From an uncultured Sphingomonadaceae bacterium (GTDB lineage Bacteria; Pseudomonadota; Alphaproteobacteria; Sphingomonadales; Sphingomonadaceae): a stretch of 64,000 nucleotides of DNA. Position numbers and translations under genes: made by a program. Below, piece by piece: positions 27,307 to 35,468 of this stretch. Each line of letters begins with the position of its first letter. Positions within the stretch are counted from its first letter, which is position 1. The stretch lies in assembly GCA_947499975.1 (NCBI GenBank), contig CANMQE010000001.1:434001-498000 (forward strand). The letters run 5' to 3'. A model generated the notes under the pieces. It was not told the DNA's origin. It ran no database searches and saw only the letters and a program-made list of their open reading frames with translations.

Positions 27307-28245
27307 CTATCGCTCCAGCTCGTTCAACTGGGCGCACAGGTCTGCCATGGCCATGAATTGGCCGACGCATTGCTCCACCATCTCCCGGTCACGGTGATGA
27401 TCGATGGAGCCGGATTCGAACATGTCGCGCGCTTTCAGCACCACGGTAAGTTCGCCATCCTTGAAAAGCGCCTTGATATCCTTGCCGGAAAAGGCGTTCT
27501 CCAGTGCGATCAATCGCTCGATATAGGTCGGGTGGACGAGGTATCTGGCCTCGGTCTGGTCGGTGGTGAAGATCGTGAAGGCATCCTCGAAATCGGGATG
27601 CACCATGTCGGCGCGTTGCAGCACGCGGCCATCGATTGTCAGATTGTCCTTCTCTCCGAAGAACAGCATCTTCTTGTGGCGGCCCGATCGCTCCAACAGG
27701 GTGACACCGTGGAAATCGCGGGCGAAGCCGATCGTGATGATGGGGCCGCGAAACACCGTTACCCAGCGCCTGTTCTTTCCGCTGCCGCGCCGCTCTTCCA
27801 GGTGAGCCTCGTGAAGGGTGAACGGCTTGCCCGCCATTTCTCCCCACCACAGATCCTCGAAACCCGATCGGTCATGGCTGGGAAACATCTTGTGGCTCTT
27901 GCCGCGCAAGAAACCGCGCCCGGCGTCGCAATCGTGGCAGTATTCCAGCCCCAAGGCCCTGGCGATGGCAGCATTGATTCCCGATTTCGTCTGCTTTTTA
28001 GCCCTCTGTATGGGAAGGCGGCTCCACCAAACTGACGCCGCGCCCACGCCTGCGGTTATGAACAGGCGCAAATCGCCAATGGGGGAGAACCAGATGAACC
28101 CGAGAAAGGGCAGGCCTATGATAAGACAGACGAAATAGCGATGCAGCGTCTTTGCCTTGGCATCCTCGCGCACGCTGACCTGGCCTTGCAGGAACTGGCC
28201 CAGTTCCCCCGCCATCAGCGCATCTACATCCGGACGCTCGATCAT
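27307..28245 (-). CDS. DUF3137 membrane protein
   Basis: 312 residues with two adjacent transmembrane segments (about 41-80) and a long cytoplasmic beta-rich domain with the DUF3137 stretch HPDFEDAFTIFTTDQTEARY. Function is unknown. The family is repeatedly found next to lemA, as here, where lemA diverges from it 107 bases away. ATG 28245 follows GGGGAAACG; the in-frame upstream extension lacks family similarity. Confidence 0.85.
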   Translation of the reverse strand: MIERPDVDALMAGELGQFLQGQVSVREDAKAKTLHRYFVCLIIGLPFLGFIWFSPIGDLRLFITAGVGAASVWWSRLPIQRAKKQTKSGINAAIARALGLEYCHDCDAGRGFLRGKSHKMFPSHDRSGFEDLWWGEMAGKPFTLHEAHLEERRGSGKNRRWVTVFRGPIITIGFARDFHGVTLLERSGRHKKMLFFGEKDNLTIDGRVLQRADMVHPDFEDAFTIFTTDQTEARYLVHPTYIERLIALENAFSGKDIKALFKDGELTVVLKARDMFESGSIDHHRDREMVEQCVGQFMAMADLCAQLNELER

Positions 28246-28352
28246 CGTTTCCCCGTTACCGCCCCATATCCGCCGACTCTGCCCGAATTGCTTTGCCTGC
28301 AGCCGCAATCATGGCACACATTTGCTTAACAAGGGTAGGGTAGGGTGAAGAC

Positions 28353-28904
28353 ATGGAACTGATAATCTCTATTGCCGTCATCGTCCTGTTGCTGCTGGTG
28401 CTGATCGGTATCTACAACAGGCTCGTGGCGCTTCGGCAGAACGTCAATCAGGGTGTTGCCGATATCGATGCGCAACTGCGGCAGCGGCACGATCTCATTC
28501 CCAATCTGGTGAACACCGTCAAAGGCTATGCCGGGCACGAGCAGGAGACGCTGGAGCAGGTGATCGCCGCGCGCAACACCGCGGCGCAGGGCAGCATGAA
28601 CTCGCAGGACGAGGCGCAGCTTCGCGTGGCACTTGACCGGTTGCTGGCCCTGGGCGAGGCCTATCCCGACCTGAAGGCCAGCACCAACTTTCAGGAACTG
28701 CAACGCGAGCTTTCCGATGTGGAAGACAAGTTGGCCGCCGCACGCCGCGCGCTGAATGCGGCCGTCTCGCGTTACAACACTGGGCGCGAGACTTTCCCGG
28801 CAGTGGTGTTCGCCAGCGCGATGGGATTCGAACCTGCCGATTTCCACCGGCTGGACGATAGTGAAAAGGGCGTTGTGGACCAGGCTCCCAAGGTTGAATT
28901 CTAA
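28353..28904 (+). CDS. lemA: LemA family protein
   Basis: 183 residues. The N-terminal membrane anchor (MELIISIAVIVLLLLVLIG) is followed by coiled-coil helices with the family signature YNRLVALRQNVNQGVADIDA and RHDLIPNLVNTVKGYA. LemA proteins are membrane-tethered helical bundles of unknown biochemical function. The pairing with a DUF3137 gene suggests a common complex. The ornithine decarboxylase leader begins eight bases after its stop codon. Confidence 0.93.
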   Translation: MELIISIAVIVLLLLVLIGIYNRLVALRQNVNQGVADIDAQLRQRHDLIPNLVNTVKGYAGHEQETLEQVIAARNTAAQGSMNSQDEAQLRVALDRLLALGEAYPDLKASTNFQELQRELSDVEDKLAAARRALNAAVSRYNTGRETFPAVVFASAMGFEPADFHRLDDSEKGVVDQAPKVEF

Positions 28905-28911
28905 GGCAAAA

Positions 28912-29047
28912 ACCGACAGACGGAACGACCCGTCCGAATTCACTTGCAATTCACCCTATCCCCCTTAAATGCGCGCTTCCGCTGCCCCAAGGGATTCCCA
29001 CCGCAAGGCAGCTTCTTGTCGGTAACGTCGTTAGGGGGTCCCTTGAA
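28912..29047 (+). ncRNA. Structured leader of ornithine decarboxylase with possible Shine-Dalgarno masking
   Basis: Outer stem ACCGACA (28912-28918) / TGTCGGT (29017-29023); inside it hairpins GACGG/CCGTC (28919-28923/28930-28934) and GCTGCC/GGCAGC (28981-28986/29007-29012). CCCCCT (28960-28965) is perfectly complementary to the ribosome binding site AGGGGG (29033-29038). The arrangement suggests a cis-regulatory RNA with an on and an off fold. Alphaproteobacterial ornithine decarboxylase genes are known to carry the speF leader motif; identity with it is not proven here. Confidence 0.6.
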
Positions 29048-30253
29048 TTGCTCCAGTATCCAGACGCCAAGGCTGTAGTTCGCGCAATAGAACCGGATGA
29101 GCCGGTGACATTGCTGCGTCCGCATGCCGCATCCCGCGCAGCGCGCTTTTTCACCGAGAAGTTTCCCGGCAAGGCGATGTACGCGGTGAAGGCGAATCCT
29201 TCTCCCGATCTCATCCGTATCCTGTGGGATGCCGGGGTCACGCATTACGATGTCGCCTCCATTGCGGAAGTGCGCATGGTGCGCGAGGCTCTGCCCGAGG
29301 CAACGCTGTGCTTCATGCATCCGGTCAAGACCCGCCGCGCCGTGCGCGAGGCGTATTTTCAGCACGGGGTAAAAACCTACAGCCTCGACACGCTGGAAGA
29401 GCTGGAGAAGGTGGTAGAGGCAACCACCGCCGAGGATGGCACGCGGGCAACCGATCTGAACCTGCTGGTGCGCCTGCGCGTATCGTCCGAACATTCGGAG
29501 CTTTCGCTGGCGGCGAAGTTCGGTGTGGACCTTGTCGATGCAGCGCCGCTGCTGCAGGCGACGCGCCAGCATTGTGACGCCTTGGGCATCTGTTTCCACG
29601 TCGGCAGCCAGGCGATGACGCCCTTTGCCTATGTGCAGGCGCTGGAGCGTGTGCGCGCCGCGATTGCAGAGGCAGCCGTCACCGTTGACATCATCGATGT
29701 CGGCGGCGGTTTCCCCAGCGTCTATCCCGATCTCGATCCGCCCGCGCTGGAAGATTACTTCCAGCTCATCCACCAGCATTTCGAAGCGCTGCCCATCTCC
29801 TATTCGGCCGAGTTGTGGGCGGAGCCGGGCCGGGCGCTGTGCGCCGAATATTCCTCCATCATCGTGAAGGTGGAGAAACGTCGCGGTGATGAGCTTTACA
29901 TCAACGACGGTGCCTATGGGGCACTGTTCGATGCGGCGCACGTGGCTTGGCGTTTTCCCGTCAACGCGCTGGAAGACGATCTGCTGCAGCCGCTGGCCGA
30001 ATTCTCGTTCTATGGCCCCACCTGCGATGATGCGGACTTCATGAAGGGCCCCTTCATGCTGCCCGAGGATATCCAGGCCGGCGACTATATCGAGATCGGT
30101 ATGCTCGGTGCCTATGGCGCCGCCATGAAGACCGCGTTCAACGGCTTCGGCGCGAGCGAGGCGGTGCTGGTGGCGGATGAGCCGATGTACAGCCTGTATC
30201 GCGGCAAACGCCCGGATCCGCGCGAAAGCGACAATGTGGTGAGCCTGCGCTGA
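29048..30253 (+). CDS. Ornithine/lysine decarboxylase, fold type III PLP enzyme
   Basis: 401 residues, alanine-racemase-like barrel. The PLP lysine is in YAVKANPSPDL (near 56), GGGFPSVYPD binds phosphate, WAEPGRALCAE follows, and the other-subunit catalytic Cys is in GPTCDDADFMKGPFMLP. This is the eukaryotic-type ODC group found in alphaproteobacteria, making putrescine (or cadaverine). I place the start at TTG 29048, ten bases after AGGGGG. Its product feeds polyamine synthesis and probably the DHS-family enzyme upstream. Confidence 0.93.
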   Translation: MLQYPDAKAVVRAIEPDEPVTLLRPHAASRAARFFTEKFPGKAMYAVKANPSPDLIRILWDAGVTHYDVASIAEVRMVREALPEATLCFMHPVKTRRAVREAYFQHGVKTYSLDTLEELEKVVEATTAEDGTRATDLNLLVRLRVSSEHSELSLAAKFGVDLVDAAPLLQATRQHCDALGICFHVGSQAMTPFAYVQALERVRAAIAEAAVTVDIIDVGGGFPSVYPDLDPPALEDYFQLIHQHFEALPISYSAELWAEPGRALCAEYSSIIVKVEKRRGDELYINDGAYGALFDAAHVAWRFPVNALEDDLLQPLAEFSFYGPTCDDADFMKGPFMLPEDIQAGDYIEIGMLGAYGAAMKTAFNGFGASEAVLVADEPMYSLYRGKRPDPRESDNVVSLR

Positions 30254-30297
30254 TCCTCGGCGCGGTCCACCTCGTCACGGCATCATCGGAATAGGGT

Positions 30298-30321
30298 GAG
30301 GGCGCTTCTGAAGGCGCCCTC
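30298..30321. terminator. Stem-loop between ornithine decarboxylase and the convergent GGDEF gene
   Basis: Perfect 8-bp stem GAGGGCGC / GCGCCCTC around TTCTGAAG. There is no T-run on either side, so termination is plausible rather than certain. Confidence 0.5.
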
Positions 30322-30328
30322 CGCCGGC

Positions 30329-32491
30329 TCAGCTTCGCTGCACCGTCACCTGCATGAATTGCGGCTGGCTTCTCTGCCCGTCGCCCAGCATGGCGTTGGG
30401 ATAGTTGCCCGGCGGCAGCGAGGTGAGCGGCATTCCGGCAGAGGCCAGGACATAGGGCGACACGCGGTGCCGCGTGCATAGTCCACCAGCGCCATCGCTG
30501 ATCAGCGGCGTTTCGAATTCAACACCGATGGTGGCATCCTCGCTGCGGCGAACGTCGCACACCACCAACTGGCCTCCACCAAGATCGAGGACCAGCCCGG
30601 CGCCGATCGGCACGCCAACCAGCCCCTCGATACGTGAACCTGTCTTGCTGAGATCGCGCATCACGGCCTCGTAACGGTGATCCTCGTGGATTACCCCGAT
30701 ACGGCGGAAAACGCTGCGCCTTTCGGGGCGATACTGGTCCGGCCCGCTAGGCTCGATCAGGTAGCCGCCGCTGGCTATCTCCTCGAGGATTTCGGACTGC
30801 GGGCGCGCCTTTGAGTAAATCCAGCCCTGGATATATTTCGCGCCTTTCTTGCACACCAGGTCAAACTGATCGAACGCCTCGACACCCTCCACCGTCACAT
30901 CCATGCCCAGCGCATCGGAAAGGCCGATGATTGCGGAAATGATCTTGGCGCTGTTCTGGTCTTTCTGGGTGCAGCTATCGACGAAGCTCTTGTCCACCTT
31001 CAGCTTGTCGAACGGGGCGGATCGTAAATAGCTGAGCGAAGAATAGCCGGTGCCGAAATCATCGAGCGCCAGCCGCACGCCCAATTGCTTGAGCGCTTCG
31101 AATGTCTTCTCGGTCGTTTCCAGGTCGCCGACGAATACCGTTTCCGTCAGTTCCAGTTCAAGCCTGTCGGGATCGATTCCGGTGTCGGAAAGCGCCTGCA
31201 TCACCACGGGCACGAAGTTCTTGTTGGCAAACTGCTTGGCAGACACGTTCACAGCCACGCGCACGTTCTGCGGCCATTCGAGAGCATCGGTGCAGGCGCG
31301 GCGGATCGCCCATTCGCCCAGCCTGTTTATCAGGTCCGAATCCTCGGCCACGGGAATGAAGTGGTTGGGCGGGATATTACCCTTTTCCGGGTGCTCCCAG
31401 CGCATCAGCGCCTCGAAACCCACCACGGCATTGTCGCTGGTGCTGACGACGGGCTGATAATGCAGCTGGAGATCTTCGTTCTCCATCGCTTCTCGCATGT
31501 CGTCCAGCATGATCTGGCGTTCCTGCTCGACGTCCTTCAGTTCCGCCGAATAGAAGCGATACATGCCGCGACCACCGTTCTTGGAGGCATACAGCGCAAG
31601 ATCGGCAGAGCGGGTCAGTTCCTCGCGCTCCAGCCCGTCATAAGGCGCAATGGAGATGCCGACCGAAGCCCCGATAATGGCGCGCTTGCCTTCCACCTGA
31701 TAGGGGGAGGAGAGCATCTGGATGATCTTGTCAGCCAGTTCGCCCAGCTCTCCGCGATCGTCCACGTCAGGCAGGATCAGCTGGAATTCGTCGCCTCCGA
31801 TCCGGCCGATTTCACCGCGGTGGCCGATCACTGCCCGCAGCCGTTCCCCCACCTGGCGCAGCAGGTCGTCCCCAGCAGGATGGCCCATGGTGTCGTTCAC
31901 GTATTTGAACTTGTCGAGATCCAGCAGCATCAGCGCGCAGGAACGCTTGGCGCTGCGATAGGCGGCAAGGGTGGAATCGAGTTTGCGATCCATGCGGTGG
32001 CGGTTCGCCAGGCCGGTGAGCGAATCGAATTCGGCCATGCGGGAATCTTCAAGCTTGCGCTGGAAGGCGAGGGTGATGTCCTTGGCGCTTCCCCGGAAGC
32101 CGAGGAAGGTGCCGTCCTCCGAAAGCTTGGGGTGGCCGGAAAGCGCCCACCATCGCGGCTTCGCGGCGTCCACGGTGAATTTGACGACCAGATCGTTCAG
32201 CTTGTTCCGGGTTGAAAGGAGAAAGTTCAGCGACCGGTCCGACTTCTCGTCGGGATTGTCCCGATCAATTTCGAACAGCGAGACAAGGGGCTGGCCAATC
32301 AGCTCCGCATTTTCACGACCCAGGCATTCGATGGCGCTATCCGAAAGGTAAATGAGGCGGCCTTGGGCGTCGCTTGCCCAGATCCACCCGATACCGGCGC
32401 GTTCGAAATCGTCCAGCACTTCGCGCCGCAACGCGCCACTGTCGGAGTCTCTTACTCCGCTAAATCCCTTGAAAAGGCTGGTGACTGCCAT
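30329..32491 (-). CDS. PAS-GGDEF-EAL-PilZ c-di-GMP protein
   Basis: 720 residues, cytoplasmic. A PAS domain (about 25-145), a GGDEF domain with IGGDEF intact, an EAL domain with FEALMRW and DDFGTGYSS intact, and a C-terminal PilZ domain with the RRSVFRR arginines and DLSKTGSRIEG. It can in principle make, break and sense cyclic-di-GMP in one chain, with PilZ giving feedback. ATG 32491 follows GGAG. It lies downstream of hemA on the same strand, 130 bases away, probably as its own unit. Confidence 0.92.
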   Translation of the reverse strand: MAVTSLFKGFSGVRDSDSGALRREVLDDFERAGIGWIWASDAQGRLIYLSDSAIECLGRENAELIGQPLVSLFEIDRDNPDEKSDRSLNFLLSTRNKLNDLVVKFTVDAAKPRWWALSGHPKLSEDGTFLGFRGSAKDITLAFQRKLEDSRMAEFDSLTGLANRHRMDRKLDSTLAAYRSAKRSCALMLLDLDKFKYVNDTMGHPAGDDLLRQVGERLRAVIGHRGEIGRIGGDEFQLILPDVDDRGELGELADKIIQMLSSPYQVEGKRAIIGASVGISIAPYDGLEREELTRSADLALYASKNGGRGMYRFYSAELKDVEQERQIMLDDMREAMENEDLQLHYQPVVSTSDNAVVGFEALMRWEHPEKGNIPPNHFIPVAEDSDLINRLGEWAIRRACTDALEWPQNVRVAVNVSAKQFANKNFVPVVMQALSDTGIDPDRLELELTETVFVGDLETTEKTFEALKQLGVRLALDDFGTGYSSLSYLRSAPFDKLKVDKSFVDSCTQKDQNSAKIISAIIGLSDALGMDVTVEGVEAFDQFDLVCKKGAKYIQGWIYSKARPQSEILEEIASGGYLIEPSGPDQYRPERRSVFRRIGVIHEDHRYEAVMRDLSKTGSRIEGLVGVPIGAGLVLDLGGGQLVVCDVRRSEDATIGVEFETPLISDGAGGLCTRHRVSPYVLASAGMPLTSLPPGNYPNAMLGDGQRSQPQFMQVTVQRS

Positions 32492-32621
32492 TCCGCTCCA
32501 CACTTTGCTAACACGCCGGAATCCCGGCTTTGGCAGTTAGCTATGGCGCAGAGTGGTTAATTCAGCGCTAATTCCGGCAACCCGAAAACCGCAGGAGCAT
32601 GGCAGGTCGGGTAAGGGAAAA

Positions 32622-33842
32622 TCACGCGGCCTTACTTAATTCCAGTTCAAGCCGATCCCAGATTTCCACCAGCGCACCGGCCAGTTCATCCATCATCGCC
32701 TCTGTATGGGATGGGCCGGGCGTGAAGCGCAACCGCTCCGTTCCGCGCGGAACAGTGGGGAAATTGATCGGCTGCACGTAGACGCCGTATTCGGCCAGCA
32801 GGATATCGCTGATCTTCTTGGCGCGCACAGGGTCGCCCACCATCAGCGGCACGATATGAGTGGTGGAATCCATTACCGGCAGGCCTGCATCGCGCAGCTT
32901 CTGCTTCAGCGCCGCGGCAGCCGCCTGCTGTCCTTCGCGCTCCTCGCTGCTTTGCTTGAGATGCTTTACCGACGCCAGCACGCCGGCAACCAGCACGGGG
33001 CTGAGCGAGGTGGTAAAGATGAAGCCGGGCGCATAGGACCGGATGCAGTCGATCACCTTCCTGCTGGATGCGACATAGCCGCCCATCACGCCAAAAGCCT
33101 TGCCCAGTGTGCCCTCGATCAGGTCTATCCGGTCTGCTGCCTCGTCCCGCTCCGAAATGCCGCCACCGCGCGGGCCGTACATGCCCACGGCGTGAACCTC
33201 GTCGATATAGGTGAGGGCGTTGTACTTGTCTGCCAGATCGCAGATATCGTGGATGGGCGCGACATCGCCATCCATGGAATAGACGCTTTCGAACGCGATG
33301 ACCTTGGGCGCTTCGGGATCCTCAGCGGCCAGCAATTCTTCCAGATGCGCCACGTCGTTATGGCGGAAAACGCGCTTTTCGCAGCCGGAATTCCGGATGC
33401 CGGCGATCATGCTGGCGTGGTTCAGCTCATCGGAAAAGATGATGCAGCCCGGCAGCAGCTTGGCCAGCGTGGAAAGGGTGGCATCGTTGGAAACATATCC
33501 GCTGGTGAACAGCAGGGCAGCTTCCTTGCCGTGCAGGTCCGCCAGTTCGTTTTCCAGGGCGATATGGTAATGCGTATTGCCGCCGATGTTGCGGGTGCCG
33601 CCAGATCCGGCGCCGACATCGTGCAGCGCCTCTTCCATGGCAGCAACAACCTTGGGATGCTGGCCCATCGCAAGGTAATCGTTGGAACACCACACCGTGA
33701 TGGGTTTCGGCCCGTTGTGGCCCGCGAAACAGCGCGCGTTGGGGAAGGCACCCTTGTTACGAAGGATGTCGATGAAGACGCGGTAGCGACCTTCTGCATG
33801 GAGACGGTCAATAGCCTTGTCGAAGATCTGGTCGTAATTCAG
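32622..33842 (-). CDS. hemA: 5-aminolevulinate synthase, apparent CTG start
   Basis: 406 residues. Condenses glycine and succinyl-CoA, first step of heme synthesis by the C4 pathway. The PLP lysine is Lys248 in [10 protein letters not shown]. The N terminus aligns without gap to the conserved family start ([14 protein letters not shown]), but the codon at the Met position is CTG, with GGACAG eight bases upstream. In-frame alternatives are TTG 33905, which lies inside the presumed -10 element, and 34019, which would overlap murI by 71 bases; both have no ribosome binding site. I prefer CTG. Confidence 0.93.
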   Translation of the reverse strand: MNYDQIFDKAIDRLHAEGRYRVFIDILRNKGAFPNARCFAGHNGPKPITVWCSNDYLAMGQHPKVVAAMEEALHDVGAGSGGTRNIGGNTHYHIALENELADLHGKEAALLFTSGYVSNDATLSTLAKLLPGCIIFSDELNHASMIAGIRNSGCEKRVFRHNDVAHLEELLAAEDPEAPKVIAFESVYSMDGDVAPIHDICDLADKYNALTYIDEVHAVGMYGPRGGGISERDEAADRIDLIEGTLGKAFGVMGGYVASSRKVIDCIRSYAPGFIFTTSLSPVLVAGVLASVKHLKQSSEEREGQQAAAAALKQKLRDAGLPVMDSTTHIVPLMVGDPVRAKKISDILLAEYGVYVQPINFPTVPRGTERLRFTPGPSHTEAMMDELAGALVEIWDRLELELSKAA

Positions 33843-33902
33843 CGTTTCTGTCCAAGCTGCACCGCTTTTGCAATCGCGGCCACGAGTCCCGGCGGATTTA
33901 GT

Positions 33903-33948
33903 CAATATAGGCCCGAGTTTGAAGTGCGAAGTTTGCGAACCATTCTCA
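33903..33948 (-). promoter_or_regulatory. Probable hemA promoter with Fur-like site
   Basis: On the minus strand TGAGAAT-G-GTTCGCA (33948-33934) is a 7-1-7 imperfect palindrome resembling a Fur box, followed by a TATATT -10-like element (33909-33904) about 60 bases before the proposed start. It begins directly after the murI stop. Iron control of heme synthesis is common in alphaproteobacteria. Confidence 0.4.
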
Positions 33949-34749
33949 TTAAATTCGCAGTATTCTGCCAATTCCGAATGGCTCCAGTCCGCCCAGGAGA
34001 GCTGCGTTGTTCTGTCCATCGCCCGTCACAATCGCAAAGTCATCTTCCCGCCGATCAAAAGACTGGCCTTGCGTGAGATAGGCAATGCGGCGCGCTATTC
34101 CTTGCGCTCCGTCGATAAAGCGCACCTTATTGCCGAATGCCTCTGCCAGTTCCTGTTGCACCAGCGGGAAGTGCGTGCAGGCCAGCACCACCGTATCGAT
34201 CCTGTCGCCGCCTTCCTTGTGCAGCAGGCCTTGCGCGGCGCGGGTGAAGATCGCGGGATCCGGCGTTCCGCCGCGCAGCTTCGTTTCTGCCGCGGCCACC
34301 AGTTCGGGCGCAGCGTGGCGCAGCAGGCGCTTTCCATTGGCAAACTCCGCTTCCAGATTGTCGACATACGCCTGGCGGATCGTGGCTGCCGTGCCCAGCA
34401 GGCCGATCGTGCCGGTTTGCGTCATCGCGGCAGCAGGCTTTATGGCAGGAACGGTGCCGACGATTGGCGTTTCCAGCACATCGCGCACCATGCCCAGCGC
34501 AATCGTGCTGGCGGTGTTGCAGGCGATGCAGATCAGGCGCGGGTGAAACCGTTCGGCCAGGCGGCCCAGCAGCCCGGCGGCGCGCGCGGCCACCTCGGCT
34601 TCGGTCTTCTCGCCATAGGGTATTCCGGCAAGATCGGCGGCGTAGATGACCGGCGCCTGCGGCAGATGTTCGCGCAGCGCGGCCAGCACGGTCAGCCCGC
34701 CAAAGCCGGAATCGAACAACAGAATCGGTGAGGAAGGATTTTGATTCAT
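33949..34749 (-). CDS. murI: Glutamate racemase
   Basis: 266 residues. Supplies D-glutamate for peptidoglycan. Both catalytic cysteines are present, Cys77 in CIACNTAST and Cys191 in LACTHFPL, and [10 protein letters not shown] marks the N terminus. I start at ATG 34749; the long upstream in-frame extension is Arg/Pro-rich noncoding-like sequence that would run over plsY. murI precedes hemA on the same strand. Confidence 0.95.
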   Translation of the reverse strand: MNQNPSSPILLFDSGFGGLTVLAALREHLPQAPVIYAADLAGIPYGEKTEAEVAARAAGLLGRLAERFHPRLICIACNTASTIALGMVRDVLETPIVGTVPAIKPAAAMTQTGTIGLLGTAATIRQAYVDNLEAEFANGKRLLRHAAPELVAAAETKLRGGTPDPAIFTRAAQGLLHKEGGDRIDTVVLACTHFPLVQQELAEAFGNKVRFIDGAQGIARRIAYLTQGQSFDRREDDFAIVTGDGQNNAALLGGLEPFGIGRILRI

Positions 34750-34766
34750 TGATTTCCGCTCGTCCC

Positions 34767-34835
34767 GAGCTTGTCGAAGCACTGCTTTATCTTCTAGCGA
34801 GGCGTTAGAGGGAAAGGCGACCCCTCGACAAGCTC
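34767..34835. repeat. REP-like inverted pair between murI and plsY
   Basis: GAGCTTGTCGA (34767-34777) and its exact inverse TCGACAAGCTC (34825-34835), 47 bases apart. Short elements with the core TTCGACAAGCTC are widespread intergenic repeats in sphingomonads. I see only this pair in the window. Confidence 0.55.
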
Positions 34836-34856
34836 TGGCAGAGCGAGGAGTGCGTT

Positions 34857-35468
34857 TTGGAACAGTTTCTTGGATTGCTGCTGGGATATGCCTTCGGCTC
34901 GATCCCTTTCGGCCTGTTGCTGGCAAAGGCCGGCGGCGCGGGCGATATCCGCAAGATCGGCAGCGGCAATATCGGTGCCACGAATGTCTTGCGTACCGGC
35001 TCCAAGAAGCTGGCGGCTGCCACGCTGCTGCTCGATCTGGCGAAGGGGCTGGTGCCGGTTCTGCTGGCAAAGGCGCTGTTCGATCAGCCGGCAACGATGC
35101 CTGGAGCCGCTTACGGTCCTGTGCCGCTGGCTGCGCTGGGCGCGGTGTTCGGTCACTGCTTCCCCGTCTGGCTGGGCTTCAAGGGCGGCAAGGGCGTTGC
35201 CACCAATGCGGGCGTCAGCTTCGGCCTCGCCTGGCCGATAGGCCTTGCCTACGCGTTGGTGTGGATAGGTGTGGCGTTGCTTTCGCGGATCAGCTCACTT
35301 GCCGGGATGTGCGCCGTGATAGCCGCGGCCATCGCTGCCGCCGTTCTGGGATATGCGGCCTATGTGCCCGTGCTGGTGGCGATTGCCGTACTGGTTCTGT
35401 GGCTGCACCGCGCGAATATCGGCCGCCTTTCTCGCGGTGAGGAGCCGAAGATCGGGCAGGGCAAGTGA
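34857..35468 (+). CDS. plsY: Glycerol-3-phosphate acyltransferase PlsY
   Basis: 203 residues with five to six membrane segments. Transfers the acyl group from acyl-phosphate to glycerol-3-phosphate, the first step in phospholipid synthesis. Motifs: GSIPFGLLLAK, GSGNIGATNVLR and GFKGGKGVATNAG. Starts with TTG 34857, six bases after GAGGAG. Its stop overlaps the dprA start (GTGA). The plsY-dprA pairing is common in this group. Confidence 0.95.
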   Translation: MEQFLGLLLGYAFGSIPFGLLLAKAGGAGDIRKIGSGNIGATNVLRTGSKKLAAATLLLDLAKGLVPVLLAKALFDQPATMPGAAYGPVPLAALGAVFGHCFPVWLGFKGGKGVATNAGVSFGLAWPIGLAYALVWIGVALLSRISSLAGMCAVIAAAIAAAVLGYAAYVPVLVAIAVLVLWLHRANIGRLSRGEEPKIGQGK

